From Thermogemmatispora onikobensis (GTDB lineage: Bacteria > Chloroflexota > Ktedonobacteria > Ktedonobacterales > Ktedonobacteraceae): 64,000 nt of DNA. The stretch's first letter is position 1, and every line of letters begins with the position of its first letter. Under the pieces are notes generated by a model that was not told the DNA's origin, did not search any database, and was given only the letters and a program-made list of their open reading frames with translations. Below are positions 1 to 8,998 of the stretch, in pieces. The DNA lies in assembly GCF_001748285.1 (NCBI RefSeq), contig NZ_BDGT01000006.1, positions 124,001 through 188,000 on the forward strand, given 5' to 3'. The position numbers and the translations under genes are program-made.

Positions 1-939
1 GCGCTGGCTGAAGAGATGGAGCGAGATGAGCGTATCATTCTCTTGGGGGAGGACATCGGTGCTTATGGTGGGGTTTTTCGCGTTACCCAGGGGTTGCAAG
101 AGCGCTTTGGGACTCATCGTGTGCTCGATACTCCTATCTCTGAGGCGGGGTTTCTTGGCTGTGCTGTCGGGGCTGCCATGTGTGGCTTGCGGCCCGTGGT
201 AGAGATCATGTATGTCGACTTCACCGGCGTTGCGATGGATCAAATCATCAATCAAGCTGCCAAGCTGGCCTATGTTTCTGGAGGTCAGGTACGGGTCCCC
301 TTGGTGATACGTACACAGCAGGGAGCGCGCCCAGGGGCTGCCGCTCAGCATGCTCAGTGTTTTGAGGCCATTTTTGCCCATATACCGGGGTTGCGTGTAG
401 TGACACCCGCAACGCCGCGTGATGCCCGGGGCCTGCTCAAGGCGGCCATTCGTTGCGATGATCCAGTGGTCTTTCTCGAACACAAACTGCTCTATTCTAC
501 TACCGGACTGGTGCCGTTGGCGGAGGAGGTGATTCCTCTGGGACGTGCCAGCCTGGTGCGTTCTGGAAAGGATGTTTCGCTTTTCTCCTATGCTGCTATG
601 CTGCCAGTGGTCATGGAGGCCGCGGATCGCCTGGCGGAGATGGGCGTCTCTGCCGAGGTGGTTGATGTGCGCTCCCTGGCGCCCCTGGATGAGGAGACTC
701 TCCTCTCTTCGATTCGGCGCACCAATCGCGCGCTCATTGTTCATGAAGCCTGGCGGCGCGGTGGCTTGGGGGCAGAGATTGCTGCGCTCTTGCAGGAGCG
801 AGCCTTTGATTATCTCGATGCTCCTGTTGTTCGTATAGCTGCCTGCGATGTGCCGAAGCCCTTCTCTCCTGCCTTCGATGCGTTCTATCTTCCTACTGTC
901 GAAAAGGTAGTACAGGCGGTGCTCACGCTGCTGCGCTAG
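1..939 (+). CDS. TPP-dependent 2-oxoacid/acetoin dehydrogenase E1 component, beta subunit (5' partial)
   Basis: Transketolase-like pyrimidine-binding beta subunit of a pyruvate, branched-chain 2-oxoacid or acetoin dehydrogenase, which with the alpha subunit decarboxylates the 2-oxoacid on thiamine diphosphate. The reading frame is open from base 1 (ALAEEMERDE...), so the true start lies upstream and the in-frame ATG at base 16 is internal. Visible family motifs are LLGEDIGAYGGVF near the start, TPISEAGFLGCAVGAA, the conserved RxxxGARPGAAAQHAQ segment and the C-terminal transketolase half (SLFSYAAMLPVVMEAADRL, VVDVRSLAPLD). The length seen is close to the usual 320-340 residues, so little is missing. 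An SDR and a VOC gene follow on the same strand within 50 bp each, suggesting one operon. The substrate cannot be decided without the alpha and E2 genes. Confidence 0.9.
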   Translation, partial: ALAEEMERDERIILLGEDIGAYGGVFRVTQGLQERFGTHRVLDTPISEAGFLGCAVGAAMCGLRPVVEIMYVDFTGVAMDQIINQAAKLAYVSGGQVRVPLVIRTQQGARPGAAAQHAQCFEAIFAHIPGLRVVTPATPRDARGLLKAAIRCDDPVVFLEHKLLYSTTGLVPLAEEVIPLGRASLVRSGKDVSLFSYAAMLPVVMEAADRLAEMGVSAEVVDVRSLAPLDEETLLSSIRRTNRALIVHEAWRRGGLGAEIAALLQERAFDYLDAPVVRIAACDVPKPFSPAFDAFYLPTVEKVVQAVLTLLR

Positions 940-988
940 GCACATCTCGGCTGAGGACCTGCTCTACAAGATAAGGGGGAGCTGTCAG

Positions 989-1750
989 ATGAGTAGTGAT
1001 ACTGGGGAGGCCGTCTTGATTACCGGAGCCGCACAGGGGTTGGGACAGGCCATTGCGGTCCGCCTGGGGCGTGAGGGCTATCGGCTGGCTCTTCTGGATC
1101 GTCAAGAGACACGTCTGCATGCGGTGGCCCAGGAGATGAGCGCTCAGGGTCAGGGCCTGGTCAGCGTCTGGCCGACCGATCTGCTGGCCGCCGAGCAGCT
1201 CAAGCCGCTGGTGGAACGCATTGAGCAAGAGTGTGGTCCGCTGGTGGGACTGGTGAACAATGCGGGTATCTGCATCACGCAATCCTTTCTCAGTGCCACT
1301 ATTGAGGATTGGCAGACGGTTTTTGGGGTCAATGTGCTGGCGCCTTTTGTGTTGATGCAGGCTGTGGGAGAGCGCATGGCTATGCGGGGGAGAGGGGCTA
1401 TAGTGAACGTTGCAAGTGTCGCGGGACGCTCGGCGCGTCCTGATCAGCCTCTGTATGGCGCCAGCAAGGCGGCACTACTCCATCTCACCAAGTCGGCGGC
1501 AGCCTACTTTGGCCCCCAGGGGGTACGTGTCAATGCCATCTGTCCAGGAGTCTTGCCGACTGAGATGACCGAGCGTATCTGGCGTCAGCGTCACCCCGAA
1601 GCCGTGCAGCGCGTCCTGCAGGCCATTCCTTTGAAGCGCCTGCCAGCGCTGGAGGAGGTTGCTGCAGTGGTTGCCTGGTTACTCAGCGATGAGGCCAGCT
1701 ATGTCAATGGACAGGCTTTGAACGTCTGCGGTGGCCTGGAGATGGATTAG
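989..1750 (+). CDS. SDR family NAD(P)-dependent oxidoreductase
   Basis: Short-chain dehydrogenase/reductase of 253 residues, the usual length for classical SDRs such as 3-oxoacyl-ACP reductases and diacetyl/acetoin reductases. The N-terminal cofactor motif TGAAQGLGQAIA (TGxxxGxG), the NNAG motif (residues about 90-93), the catalytic Ser in NVASVAG and the YxxxK pair (YGASKAA) are all present, followed by the typical RVNAICPGVLPTEM segment. ATG is preceded by GGGGGAGCTG-like purines. It starts 49 bp after the E1 beta stop, so it probably shares its transcript. The exact substrate is unknown; an alcohol or ketone linked to the 2-oxoacid pathway is an inference from context. Confidence 0.9.
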   Translation: MSSDTGEAVLITGAAQGLGQAIAVRLGREGYRLALLDRQETRLHAVAQEMSAQGQGLVSVWPTDLLAAEQLKPLVERIEQECGPLVGLVNNAGICITQSFLSATIEDWQTVFGVNVLAPFVLMQAVGERMAMRGRGAIVNVASVAGRSARPDQPLYGASKAALLHLTKSAAAYFGPQGVRVNAICPGVLPTEMTERIWRQRHPEAVQRVLQAIPLKRLPALEEVAAVVAWLLSDEASYVNGQALNVCGGLEMD

Positions 1751-1778
1751 CTGCCGATCAAGGAAAGGAAAACAATCT

Positions 1779-2246
1779 ATGATAAGTGGCGTGTGGCATT
1801 TTTCGTTTACAGTGAGTAATCTGGAACGCTCGCTGGAGTGGTATACAACGGTCCTGGGACTAGAGTTTGTCCGTGGACAGGTTCAACAGAATGAATACAC
1901 GAGCCGGCTGGTAAACTTCCCAGATGCGCATTTGAAAGTGGCACAGTTGCGCATTCCTGGCGCAGGGCCGACGCGCTCGCAGCATCACCTGGAGCTTGTT
2001 GAGTATGTGTGGCCGCAGGGGCAGCGGCTGGAGTTAGCGACGAACAACGTTGGGATTGCGCACCTGGCTTTTGAGGTGGACGACATTCATGCCGCAGTAG
2101 CCCGCCTGCAGGAGATGGGTGTGCGTTTCAAGTCTGAGACGCCCAATGCCATCACCGAGGGAGTCAACAAAGGTGGTTACTCCATCTATTTGCTAGATCC
2201 GGACGGCATTACCCTGGAGCTGGTGCAACCGCCGCCTTCCTCGTGA
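1779..2246 (+). CDS. VOC (glyoxalase/dioxygenase superfamily) protein
   Basis: A 155-residue vicinal-oxygen-chelate protein with two beta-alpha-beta-beta-beta modules: WHFSFTVSNLERSLEWYTTVLGLEFVRG at the N-terminus and IAHLAFEVDDIHAAVARLQEMGVRF ... YLLDPDGITLELVQPP at the C-terminus. His (in WHFSF), His (in AHLAFEV) and Glu (in LELVQ) are the usual metal ligands. The family includes lactoylglutathione lyases, methylmalonyl-CoA epimerases and dioxygenases; I cannot choose between them. The ATG at 1779 follows an AGGAAAGGA Shine-Dalgarno; an upstream in-frame ATG overlaps the SDR gene and lacks a good site. It sits 28 bp after the SDR stop, last in the apparent operon. Confidence 0.85.
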   Translation: MISGVWHFSFTVSNLERSLEWYTTVLGLEFVRGQVQQNEYTSRLVNFPDAHLKVAQLRIPGAGPTRSQHHLELVEYVWPQGQRLELATNNVGIAHLAFEVDDIHAAVARLQEMGVRFKSETPNAITEGVNKGGYSIYLLDPDGITLELVQPPPSS

Positions 2247-2294
2247 GAGGCTCGCTGTGGCAGTAACTTATCGCTTGCTTTTTGAATAAAGAAG

Positions 2295-2324
2295 CTCCTT
2301 ATTATAAAGGAGATATCCTTTTTT
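2295..2324 (+). terminator. Candidate rho-independent terminator after the E1beta-SDR-VOC operon
   Basis: CTCCTT (2295-2300) and AAGGAG (2307-2312) form a 6-bp stem around a six-base AT loop, followed within a few bases by a run of six T (2319-2324). An alternative stem AAAGGA/TCCTTT overlaps it and ends directly in the T-run. The position, 49 bp after the VOC stop, fits termination of the plus-strand operon. Confidence 0.5.
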
Positions 2325-2348
2325 CTTGAGGTATGTGCTCGTCACTTT

Positions 2349-2390
2349 GAGGATCATTGCGCCTGGCTGGCTGCTGACGCAGTGATCCTC
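2349..2390. terminator. Long hairpin between convergent genes
   Basis: A 13-bp inverted repeat: GAGGATCATTGCG (2349-2361) pairs with CGCAGTGATCCTC (2378-2390) with one G-T wobble and a 16-base loop. It lies between the end of the plus-strand VOC operon and the end of the minus-strand hydrolase gene. Neither side has a clear T-run, so it may be a weak bidirectional terminator or an mRNA-end stabiliser. Confidence 0.4.
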
Positions 2391-2457
2391 GAAAAGAATA
2401 GCTCTCCTGCTATCTCATCGGGCGATGCGCCCACTTGCCGATTGCGTGCTGGGGCTG

Positions 2458-3672
2458 TTACCGGCCAAAGATTCCAGTGACCCAGTCGTAGACCAGGGCT
2501 GAGGTCAAGGCAATGTTGTTGAGTCCACAGTGGCTATCGGCCCCATCGACGGAGGAAAGAGCGTGAAAGGATTTGGGGCACTGCAGTGCTTCATAAAATT
2601 GCTGGGCCTGTGCTCTCGCCTCAGCTCCTTCCCCTTCTGCTGACAGAACCAGGGTGGGACAGGTAATCTTCTGTTCTAACCCTTCCAGAGTGTAGGCCCT
2701 GGCCTTCGCGACAAAATCTGGAAACGAACTGGCTCCATTGTTCCAGAGCATATAGTTGTCTATCATGGCCTCCCAGGCCCAGTCTGAGACCGGCGCCTGC
2801 TCGCCGCGAGCCTCCGCTTCCTGCGCCTGCTTGCTCAACAGATCGTAGAAATTGCAAATGGGGGCATTGGCGATCAGGGCTTTGATCCGAGCATCATGGG
2901 CGGCGGCTCTGGGTGCGAGATAGCCTCCGAAGCTCATCCCATAGAGCGCCAGCCTCCTGTGATCCACATCGCGACGCGAGAGGGCATACTCAACCACAGC
3001 TCCAAAGGGGACCTCTGCGTCGACCCGCATGACCTGGTCGGGATGGCGGTGCAGAAGACCTCGCTGACCAGGGCCGTGAAAGAGCAGAACGTTCAGACCC
3101 CGTGCAAGAGCTTCGGGAACGCCGCCAAGAAAGTAGGTTTCCTCTCCATGCCCATCGCCTCCACCACTCAAGATGACCGTCGCACGAGGCTGGTCGTCCT
3201 TCCCCGCCTTGAAAAAGTACCCGGGCATGCTGACGCCGTCCTCGAAGGGAATAGCAATTTTCTCGACCGGCGTCTCGAACAGGACAATGGCTTGATCGAA
3301 GGCGACAACACTTTCAAAGTAGATGGCGTCGAAGTTGGCCCGGTCGTGTCGGTCGAAGAAGAACTCAGCAGCGCGCAAGTAGTTGTACGCTCGCAAGAAG
3401 TGGGCCCGGGCTGTCTGGTGTTGCCCCAGCGCCAACGCCTCTTGTGCTCTCCTGGCATTGTGCCGCCCCTGCTCGGCCCAGGTTTCGATGTAGACATCTC
3501 TTGTCCCTCCCTTGCGCGCAATATCATGGGCGACTCTCAACACTTCGCCAACCGATGCCGCGCCATACAATTCATAAGCCAGGGTTCGAAGATACTGGAG
3601 ATCGACTAACTCACTGGCCGCCAGATGCAGGCGACCATCACTGGCTTCCAGCTGCAGTGGATTTGATGACAT
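2458..3672 (-). CDS. Alpha/beta hydrolase (FrsA/DHPON hydrolase-like esterase)
   Basis: A 404-residue alpha/beta-fold hydrolase with an alpha-helical N-terminal region of about 150 residues before the core, as in FrsA-like esterases and 2,6-dihydropseudooxynicotine hydrolases. The core shows an oxyanion-type segment (VILSGGGDGHGEE), the nucleophile elbow GMSFGGY, and a late Asp and His (VDGADSHCG). The family includes C-C and ester hydrolases acting on small molecules. ATG follows GAGGACCTC. The gene is divergent from a TetR-family regulator, with a perfect palindrome in the 175-bp gap, so it is the likely regulated target. Substrate unknown. Confidence 0.8.
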   Translation of the reverse strand: MSSNPLQLEASDGRLHLAASELVDLQYLRTLAYELYGAASVGEVLRVAHDIARKGGTRDVYIETWAEQGRHNARRAQEALALGQHQTARAHFLRAYNYLRAAEFFFDRHDRANFDAIYFESVVAFDQAIVLFETPVEKIAIPFEDGVSMPGYFFKAGKDDQPRATVILSGGGDGHGEETYFLGGVPEALARGLNVLLFHGPGQRGLLHRHPDQVMRVDAEVPFGAVVEYALSRRDVDHRRLALYGMSFGGYLAPRAAAHDARIKALIANAPICNFYDLLSKQAQEAEARGEQAPVSDWAWEAMIDNYMLWNNGASSFPDFVAKARAYTLEGLEQKITCPTLVLSAEGEGAEARAQAQQFYEALQCPKSFHALSSVDGADSHCGLNNIALTSALVYDWVTGIFGR

Positions 3673-3749
3673 GAGGTCCTCTTTTTCTCGTTTCTCTCAA
3701 GGCTCAGGTGGCCCTCAGCTCACAACATCACAACAGTCTGTCGGATATC

Positions 3750-3779
3750 TGCTATACTGTCGTGAGAAACAGTATAGCA
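3750..3779. promoter_or_regulatory. Perfect palindromic operator for the adjacent TetR regulator
   Basis: TGCTATACTGT (3750-3760) and its exact reverse complement ACAGTATAGCA (3769-3779) are separated by 8 bases. The site lies in the intergenic region between the divergent hydrolase and TetR genes and contains TATACT, a possible -10 box, in both directions. An 11-bp perfect arm in this position is typical of a TetR operator controlling both genes; binding itself is inference. Confidence 0.75.
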
Positions 3780-3847
3780 TTGGAAACCTTGCATCGCACT
3801 CATCAGTTCCTCAAAACTGTTACATATTCGACAAGGAGCAGATTTTG

Positions 3848-4462
3848 ATGAGGAAAAAGACCGATTTGCGAGTGAGGCGAACGCAAATGATGTTGCGCAA
3901 AGCGCTTATTGCGCTCATCGAAGAACGAGGCTTTGAAGCGGTGACCGTGGGTGACATTGCCGAGCGAGCAATGGTCAATCGCACGACGTTCTATCTTCAT
4001 TATCAAGATAAGTATGACTTGGTGACGAGCATCTTCAAGGAAGCGATTGATGAGCTTTCCCAAAGTCTCGGGATACCGCAAGAGGGGCCAGGCCGTGTTG
4101 ATCCAGAACAACCCCCTCAGACGTGGGTTAAGCTCTTTGAGCACTTCGCTGAGCATGCCAGGATGTATCGGGCTCTGCTCGGTCAGCGTGGAAGCCCCTG
4201 GTTTGTGGCGCAGATGTGTGAGTATATTGCAGACCTGGTGCACAAGCGCCTAGAGGCATCCCGGCAACCATTCCAGCGGTACAGAATGCCTTCCGCGATC
4301 GCCATTGCTGCAGTATCGAATGCCTTTATTGGCATGGTCACCTGGTGGCTCGAAGGCGAACTGCAGTATACCCCCAGACAGATGGCAAGTTGGTTTCTCC
4401 GTTTTGCCCTTTACGGATACTATCATGCCCTGGGCTTCGATACATTTCTCTTACCCGAGTGA
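3848..4462 (+). CDS. TetR/AcrR family transcriptional regulator
   Basis: A 204-residue regulator with an N-terminal TetR helix-turn-helix (VRRTQMMLRKALIALIEERGFEAVTVGDIAERAMVNRTTFYLHYQDKYDLV, cited here only as a region: residues about 7-60) and an all-helical ligand-binding domain. The ATG at 3848 is the first codon giving a standard TetR N-terminus; the frame stays open upstream, but the residues there are unlike the family and cover the operator. It is divergent from the alpha/beta hydrolase and probably represses both itself and that gene through the palindrome at 3750-3779. The effector is unknown, perhaps a substrate of the hydrolase. Confidence 0.9.
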   Translation: MRKKTDLRVRRTQMMLRKALIALIEERGFEAVTVGDIAERAMVNRTTFYLHYQDKYDLVTSIFKEAIDELSQSLGIPQEGPGRVDPEQPPQTWVKLFEHFAEHARMYRALLGQRGSPWFVAQMCEYIADLVHKRLEASRQPFQRYRMPSAIAIAAVSNAFIGMVTWWLEGELQYTPRQMASWFLRFALYGYYHALGFDTFLLPE

Positions 4463-4893
4463 TATGAACAGGCAAAAATAATTGCTAGCTGTAAAAAACA
4501 TTTTTGGATATAACGATATATCTAAATAGTTCTTCAAATTCCGTTTCACCTTATTGTGGTTGTCCTGATTACAGAAATACTAACAAATGCCAGCACTGCC
4601 TTGTTCCTTGCCTCTTCGGTGGAGCTGCTCTATAGAGTAGCACCAGCTCTTTCTTGACCATACCAACCTCATCTGTGCTATTCTCGATGCGGAGCGGCTT
4701 CTGAGCTGCGTGATCCTAAGAAAGCACCCTGGGGGCGTCCATTGGGCGAAAGCTGGTGCTCTCACTGATAGCAGGAGACAGAAGACAACGGGCGCACCGA
4801 TCGACTATACTAGAAACAGCGGTGGCACTCACCGTAACGCGACTTGCCCTCTTCCGAGGGGACAGAACGACCAGCATGCAGAAAGGAGCCTTC
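4463..4893. other. Intergenic region without a recognised gene
   Basis: About 430 bp, AT-rich at first (4490-4560) and then GC-rich. A TATACT hexamer at 4806-4811 could be the -10 box for the methyltransferase gene that begins at 4894, but no convincing -35 box is seen. No RNA gene or coding sequence could be supported. Confidence 0.4.
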
Positions 4894-5844
4894 ATGAACG
4901 AGCCAGATGCAGCAGCCGCCCCGGCCAGCCAGACGGGGTCTTCCCCCTCGGCATCTTCCGCGACCGCCAGGAATACCTACATCATCGATTCCGATCAGGC
5001 TGCCGAGTTGGCACGCCTGATGCAGCAGGATCGGCTGCTCACGGAGGCGATGGGGGGCCTCTTGCCGGAGGAAGGGATCAGCCTTCCCGAGACGGGCCGT
5101 GTCCTCGATCTGGCCTGTGGCCCGGGCGGGTGGGCCTTAGAGCTGGCCTTTCGCTTCCCCAAGGCGGAGATCATCGGCATCGACATCAGCCCGTCAGTTG
5201 TTGAGTATGCCAACGCGCAAGCCTGGTCACGTGGCCTGGAGAACGCCCACTTCCAGGTGGGCAACGTCATGGACCCCCTGCCTTTCCCTGATCGCTCCTT
5301 TGACCTGATCAATGGGCGACTCCTCTTCGGCTTCATGCTGCCAGCGGCCTGGCCGCGACTGCTCGCCGAATGCTTCCGCCTGCTCACCCCGGGCGGCTTC
5401 CTGCGCTGCACCGAAACAGAGCCGCCGCTCACCAGTAGTCTCGCCTTCGAGCGCTTCAGCGCCTTGGGAACCGACGCCCTCAAGCGAGCAGGCCAGAGTT
5501 TCTCGCCCGATGGGCGCCACATCGGCATCACCCCGGTCCTGCCGCGACTGGTGCGGCAGGCTGGTTTTGAGCGAGTGCGGCTCCGCGCCAGCGCTATCGA
5601 GTGGTCAATGGGAACCGAGGGACACTATCCTGTCTTTAAGGACTATCTCATCGGGCTGGAGCTGGTGCAGCCATTCCTGGCGAAGGTAGGCGTAGCGACA
5701 GCCGAGGAGCTGGCCACCCTCTATCAGCAGACCATTGCCGAGATGCAGGCCGATGACTTCTGCGCCCTCTGGACTTTGCTGACCGTCTGGGGTCAGAAGC
5801 CGGCCACGCATACGCACCCAGAAGCCTCCCCGGCAGCCGGCTAA
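4894..5844 (+). CDS. Class I SAM-dependent methyltransferase
   Basis: A 316-residue Rossmann-fold methyltransferase. Motif I is VLDLACGPGGWALELA, motif II ends in IIGIDIS, then VGNVMDPLPFPDRSFDLINGRLL and LLTPGGFLRCTE (post-motif segments) follow. The N-terminal 35 residues are low complexity (Ala, Ser, Pro). The ATG at 4894 follows GAAAGGAG; an ATG 18 bases earlier is possible. It resembles the three paralogues at 31.8-34.8 kb in the order of motifs but is not part of that repeat. The substrate is unknown. An ABC exporter starts 360 bp downstream on the same strand. Confidence 0.85.
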   Translation: MNEPDAAAAPASQTGSSPSASSATARNTYIIDSDQAAELARLMQQDRLLTEAMGGLLPEEGISLPETGRVLDLACGPGGWALELAFRFPKAEIIGIDISPSVVEYANAQAWSRGLENAHFQVGNVMDPLPFPDRSFDLINGRLLFGFMLPAAWPRLLAECFRLLTPGGFLRCTETEPPLTSSLAFERFSALGTDALKRAGQSFSPDGRHIGITPVLPRLVRQAGFERVRLRASAIEWSMGTEGHYPVFKDYLIGLELVQPFLAKVGVATAEELATLYQQTIAEMQADDFCALWTLLTVWGQKPATHTHPEASPAAG

Positions 5845-6206
5845 CGGCTCTCCGGTCAGTGTATGAATGCACGCCTGAAAAAAGGCTGTGGCCGTTGAGA
5901 GACAAAAGCGCCCGTTTCTGGCGGGGATCATGGCACGGCATGGCAGAGCCGCCGCTGCACTGCGATCCTCGCCTGGCTCTGGAGTAGACAGGGGAAGCGT
6001 TTCTACCCGGGAGGGGGAATCTGCGATCAAATACCGGGGGATAATCAGTCAGCCGTAAGCGAGGGGCCTCTCTCATCTACAGACTGACATGTTGTGCGGA
6101 TGTCTCTTCTGATTGCATCCTCACGTGATGATGGCTTTGCCACTGACGTATTCCCTATAGGCTGGAGTATCGAGATGCACGTTGCACATCCCGAAAGGAG
6201 CAGTTC
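5845..6206. other. Intergenic region without a recognised gene
   Basis: About 360 bp between the methyltransferase and the FtsX-type permease. Nothing coding was supported on either strand. A purine-rich GAAAGGAGCAG Shine-Dalgarno immediately precedes the permease ATG. No clear promoter or terminator hairpin was identified. Confidence 0.4.
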
Positions 6207-8987
6207 ATGGCGCACTATCTCTGGCTGGGACTGCGCCAACAGCGGGGTCGGACTTTGCTCGCCAGCGTCGGTTTTCTGGTCGCCGCCTGCGCGCTACTAC
6301 TGCTCTCCGCCGCCACGCAGGCCACCGTCTTCCGCACCACGCAGCTCATCAGTCTGCACTGGCGGCCTACCTATGATCTGGTCGTCGTCCCTGCTCATCA
6401 AGCGGTGCCCTCGCCGGGCAGCAGCATTCCGCCCGATCAATTCGAAGGCTTCACTGGCAGGATCAGCATGCAACAGTATGCCGAGATCCAGCACCTGCCT
6501 GGTGTCAGCGTAGCCGCCCCCATTGCCTTCATCAGCTACGTTCAGTATCCTATGTCGACCATCGATTTCGGCTCCTATCCCCCGGGCTTCTATCAGCTCA
6601 GCTGGACCCTCACCGCCTCCAACGGGCAGCGATCGATCGTCGAATATCAGACCACCACCATCGTCTACGCCCTCAAAGGTCACTGTCCACCCACGCTGGC
6701 CGGACGCTTCTGCCAGCCGCTCACTCAGAAACAGTTCGCGCCCTTGCAGGCGATCGGCGTGGGAGACTACTTCTACTCGGCTGATACTTATTTTACGGGC
6801 GTGCCGAATCCGGGGGCTTTCCTGCTGGCGGCCATTGATCCTGTGGCCGAAAACCAGCTCGTGCATCTCAACCAGAGCCTGGTTTTCGGCGGCCCCTTGC
6901 CTGAGCAGATCACCCTCGCCCGTGATCCCGAGTACCCCATGATCTCGGGCGTCACTGCATCGCAAAAGGTGCCTAACTACGACGTTCCCCTTCTGATCAA
7001 CACGCAACTGCCCGGCGCCATCAGCCTGCACGTTTCCTTGAGCCGCCTGGTCACCGCCAGCACTGACCCTCAGCAGATCGCCGCGCTAGGTGGCAGCGCC
7101 TATCTTAACAGCGCTCCCAGGCAACCCGTCTTTGTCAGCAACGTCCCCTTGCCTCAGAACGATCTGCAGCTCTTCTCTGAGGGCAATGATCTGGTGCTGC
7201 GTGGCTCCTCTCTCGTTGTAGGGCACCCAGGCTATACCAAATTTCCCCTCAATTTCACGACCAGCCCCTCCAGCCTGACCTATCGCCCAACGACGCCCCC
7301 GCCTGGTGCCAGAGGTCCCGCCTACACCCTGGTTCCTGGCTCGCAGCAACCCCCGCCAGGCACCTCCGGCAGCGAGGTAGCCTTTCGCTCCCTGAACCCG
7401 CTCCCCGGCAAGCTGACACCGCAAAAAGGCTTTCTTGGCCAAAGCTTTGCCTATGAGACCACCTTTGATACCATTTATAATAACGCGGCCTACACCGCTC
7501 GGCCGGTCGGTCGCTTTGATGGCAGCCGTCTTGCTGCCTCCTTTGGCGATGCCCTCAACTGGCTACCCGAGAACACCTATACTCCTTCTCCCGTCATCCT
7601 CCGCTACAATGCCCAGGGTCAGCCGGTAGCTCCCGTCTCGCTCTTGCCGACCACCAATCAGGCCGGCTTCACCCTTGAGCCGCCCTTAGCGCTAACCACC
7701 CTGGCCGCCGCTCGTCAGATCCTTGGCGACCGTTGCATCAGCGTCATCCGCGTCCGCGTGGAGGGCAATGTCACCCCCGATCAGGCCGGCTGGGAGCGCG
7801 TTGCCCGCGTGGCCCAGGAAATCCACGACCGCACAGGTTTAGAAGCCATCGTGACCCTGGGCGCGTCCCCGCGACCGACCCTGGTCTATGTTCCTGGTCT
7901 GCAGGCCGGGCAGATGCCGGGAGTGACCCAAACCATCCCTCCCATCGGCTGGGTGGAAGAGCGCTGGATCACCATTGGAGCTGGCCTGATCTACCTGCAC
8001 CAGCTCGGTACTATCCAGAGCCTGTTACTCTCTGGGGTCCTGCTGGCGTCCCTGGGGTATGTCATCCTGACCATGCAGGCGCTCCTGGTCACCCAACGGG
8101 GCGAATTAGCCATCTTATCCGCCTTGGGCTGGCGCTCCTGGCACCTGGCCACGCTCTTGCTCGGTCAGGCGCTGATCCTCGCCCTAAGCGGTGGCCTTGT
8201 CGGTAGTGGCCTGGCCTTGCTCCTCTGCAAGCTACTCGGGCTGAGTCCTCCCACAGTGCTCATTGTCTGGACCTTGCCAGCTATGCTCGGCCTGGCACTG
8301 CTCGGCGTGCTCGCTCCCCTTGGGCGCATCTGGAGACTGCAGCCAGCTTCTCTGCTGCGTAGTGGCAGCGTAATCAGGCCGCAGCATCTACCAGCTACTC
8401 CCACGCGGCGGAGCGCGAGCCTGGGGGTGCGCCTCTTCCCGCTGACAACCCTGGCTGTGCGCAACCTGATCCGTGTGCCACTTCGGACACTGCTGCTCGT
8501 CAGCAGTCTGCTCCTGTCGACGCTGCTGCTAGTAGTGACCATCATGGGCCTGCTCGCCTTCCGCCAGCAGCTGCAGGGCACGCTCCTGGGCCAGGAGGTC
8601 CTGCTGCAGACCGCGCTGCCCCAGCTTGCCAGCGTTCTCTTCGCTATCCTGTTGACCTTCCTGAGCGTGGCCGATCTCCTGGTCCTGGAGGTCCACGAGC
8701 GCCAGAGTGAAATCGCCCTCTTGCAGGCTGTAGGGTGGACTCCCCGACTGGTTCAAGGCATGGTACTCCGCGAGGGCCTCCTGCTCGCTCTGATGGGTTC
8801 GCTGCCGGGCCTGGGTTTGGCCTTCGCTCTCCTCCGCTTCCAGCAACAGCAACCGGCGCCAGCAATGGCCCTGCTGGTGGGAACAGGTGCTGTCGCCTTC
8901 TTGCTCCTGGTCACTGTCCTGGCCACGCTGCCGGCCCTACGGCTCATCGGTCGTCTTCGTTTGCCAGAGATTCTAAGAAGGGAGTAG
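6207..8987 (+). CDS. FtsX-like ABC transporter permease (MacB type, large extracytoplasmic domain)
   Basis: A 926-residue permease. The N-terminal membrane segment (about residues 18-40) is followed by a large extracytoplasmic region to about residue 595. Then come two FtsX blocks: helices at about 600-720 (LLLSGVLLASLGYVILTMQALLVT..., ELAILSALGWRSWHL) and about 775-920 (ESEIALL-like QSEIALLQAVGWTPRLVQGMVLREGLLLA). The two repeated 'ALGWR/AVGWT' loops are the FtsX coupling segments. The family exports or mechanically transmits signals rather than importing nutrients. The ATPase gene begins 11 bp after its stop, giving a two-gene operon. Cargo is unknown. Confidence 0.85.
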   Translation: MAHYLWLGLRQQRGRTLLASVGFLVAACALLLLSAATQATVFRTTQLISLHWRPTYDLVVVPAHQAVPSPGSSIPPDQFEGFTGRISMQQYAEIQHLPGVSVAAPIAFISYVQYPMSTIDFGSYPPGFYQLSWTLTASNGQRSIVEYQTTTIVYALKGHCPPTLAGRFCQPLTQKQFAPLQAIGVGDYFYSADTYFTGVPNPGAFLLAAIDPVAENQLVHLNQSLVFGGPLPEQITLARDPEYPMISGVTASQKVPNYDVPLLINTQLPGAISLHVSLSRLVTASTDPQQIAALGGSAYLNSAPRQPVFVSNVPLPQNDLQLFSEGNDLVLRGSSLVVGHPGYTKFPLNFTTSPSSLTYRPTTPPPGARGPAYTLVPGSQQPPPGTSGSEVAFRSLNPLPGKLTPQKGFLGQSFAYETTFDTIYNNAAYTARPVGRFDGSRLAASFGDALNWLPENTYTPSPVILRYNAQGQPVAPVSLLPTTNQAGFTLEPPLALTTLAAARQILGDRCISVIRVRVEGNVTPDQAGWERVARVAQEIHDRTGLEAIVTLGASPRPTLVYVPGLQAGQMPGVTQTIPPIGWVEERWITIGAGLIYLHQLGTIQSLLLSGVLLASLGYVILTMQALLVTQRGELAILSALGWRSWHLATLLLGQALILALSGGLVGSGLALLLCKLLGLSPPTVLIVWTLPAMLGLALLGVLAPLGRIWRLQPASLLRSGSVIRPQHLPATPTRRSASLGVRLFPLTTLAVRNLIRVPLRTLLLVSSLLLSTLLLVVTIMGLLAFRQQLQGTLLGQEVLLQTALPQLASVLFAILLTFLSVADLLVLEVHERQSEIALLQAVGWTPRLVQGMVLREGLLLALMGSLPGLGLAFALLRFQQQQPAPAMALLVGTGAVAFLLLVTVLATLPALRLIGRLRLPEILRRE

Positions 8988-8998
8988 CCTCTCAGCCT

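Noticed and set aside
2896..3609. 237-codon plus-strand open frame inside the alpha/beta hydrolase gene
   Set aside because: Antisense shadow of a clear hydrolase with catalytic motifs; no ribosome site or family.
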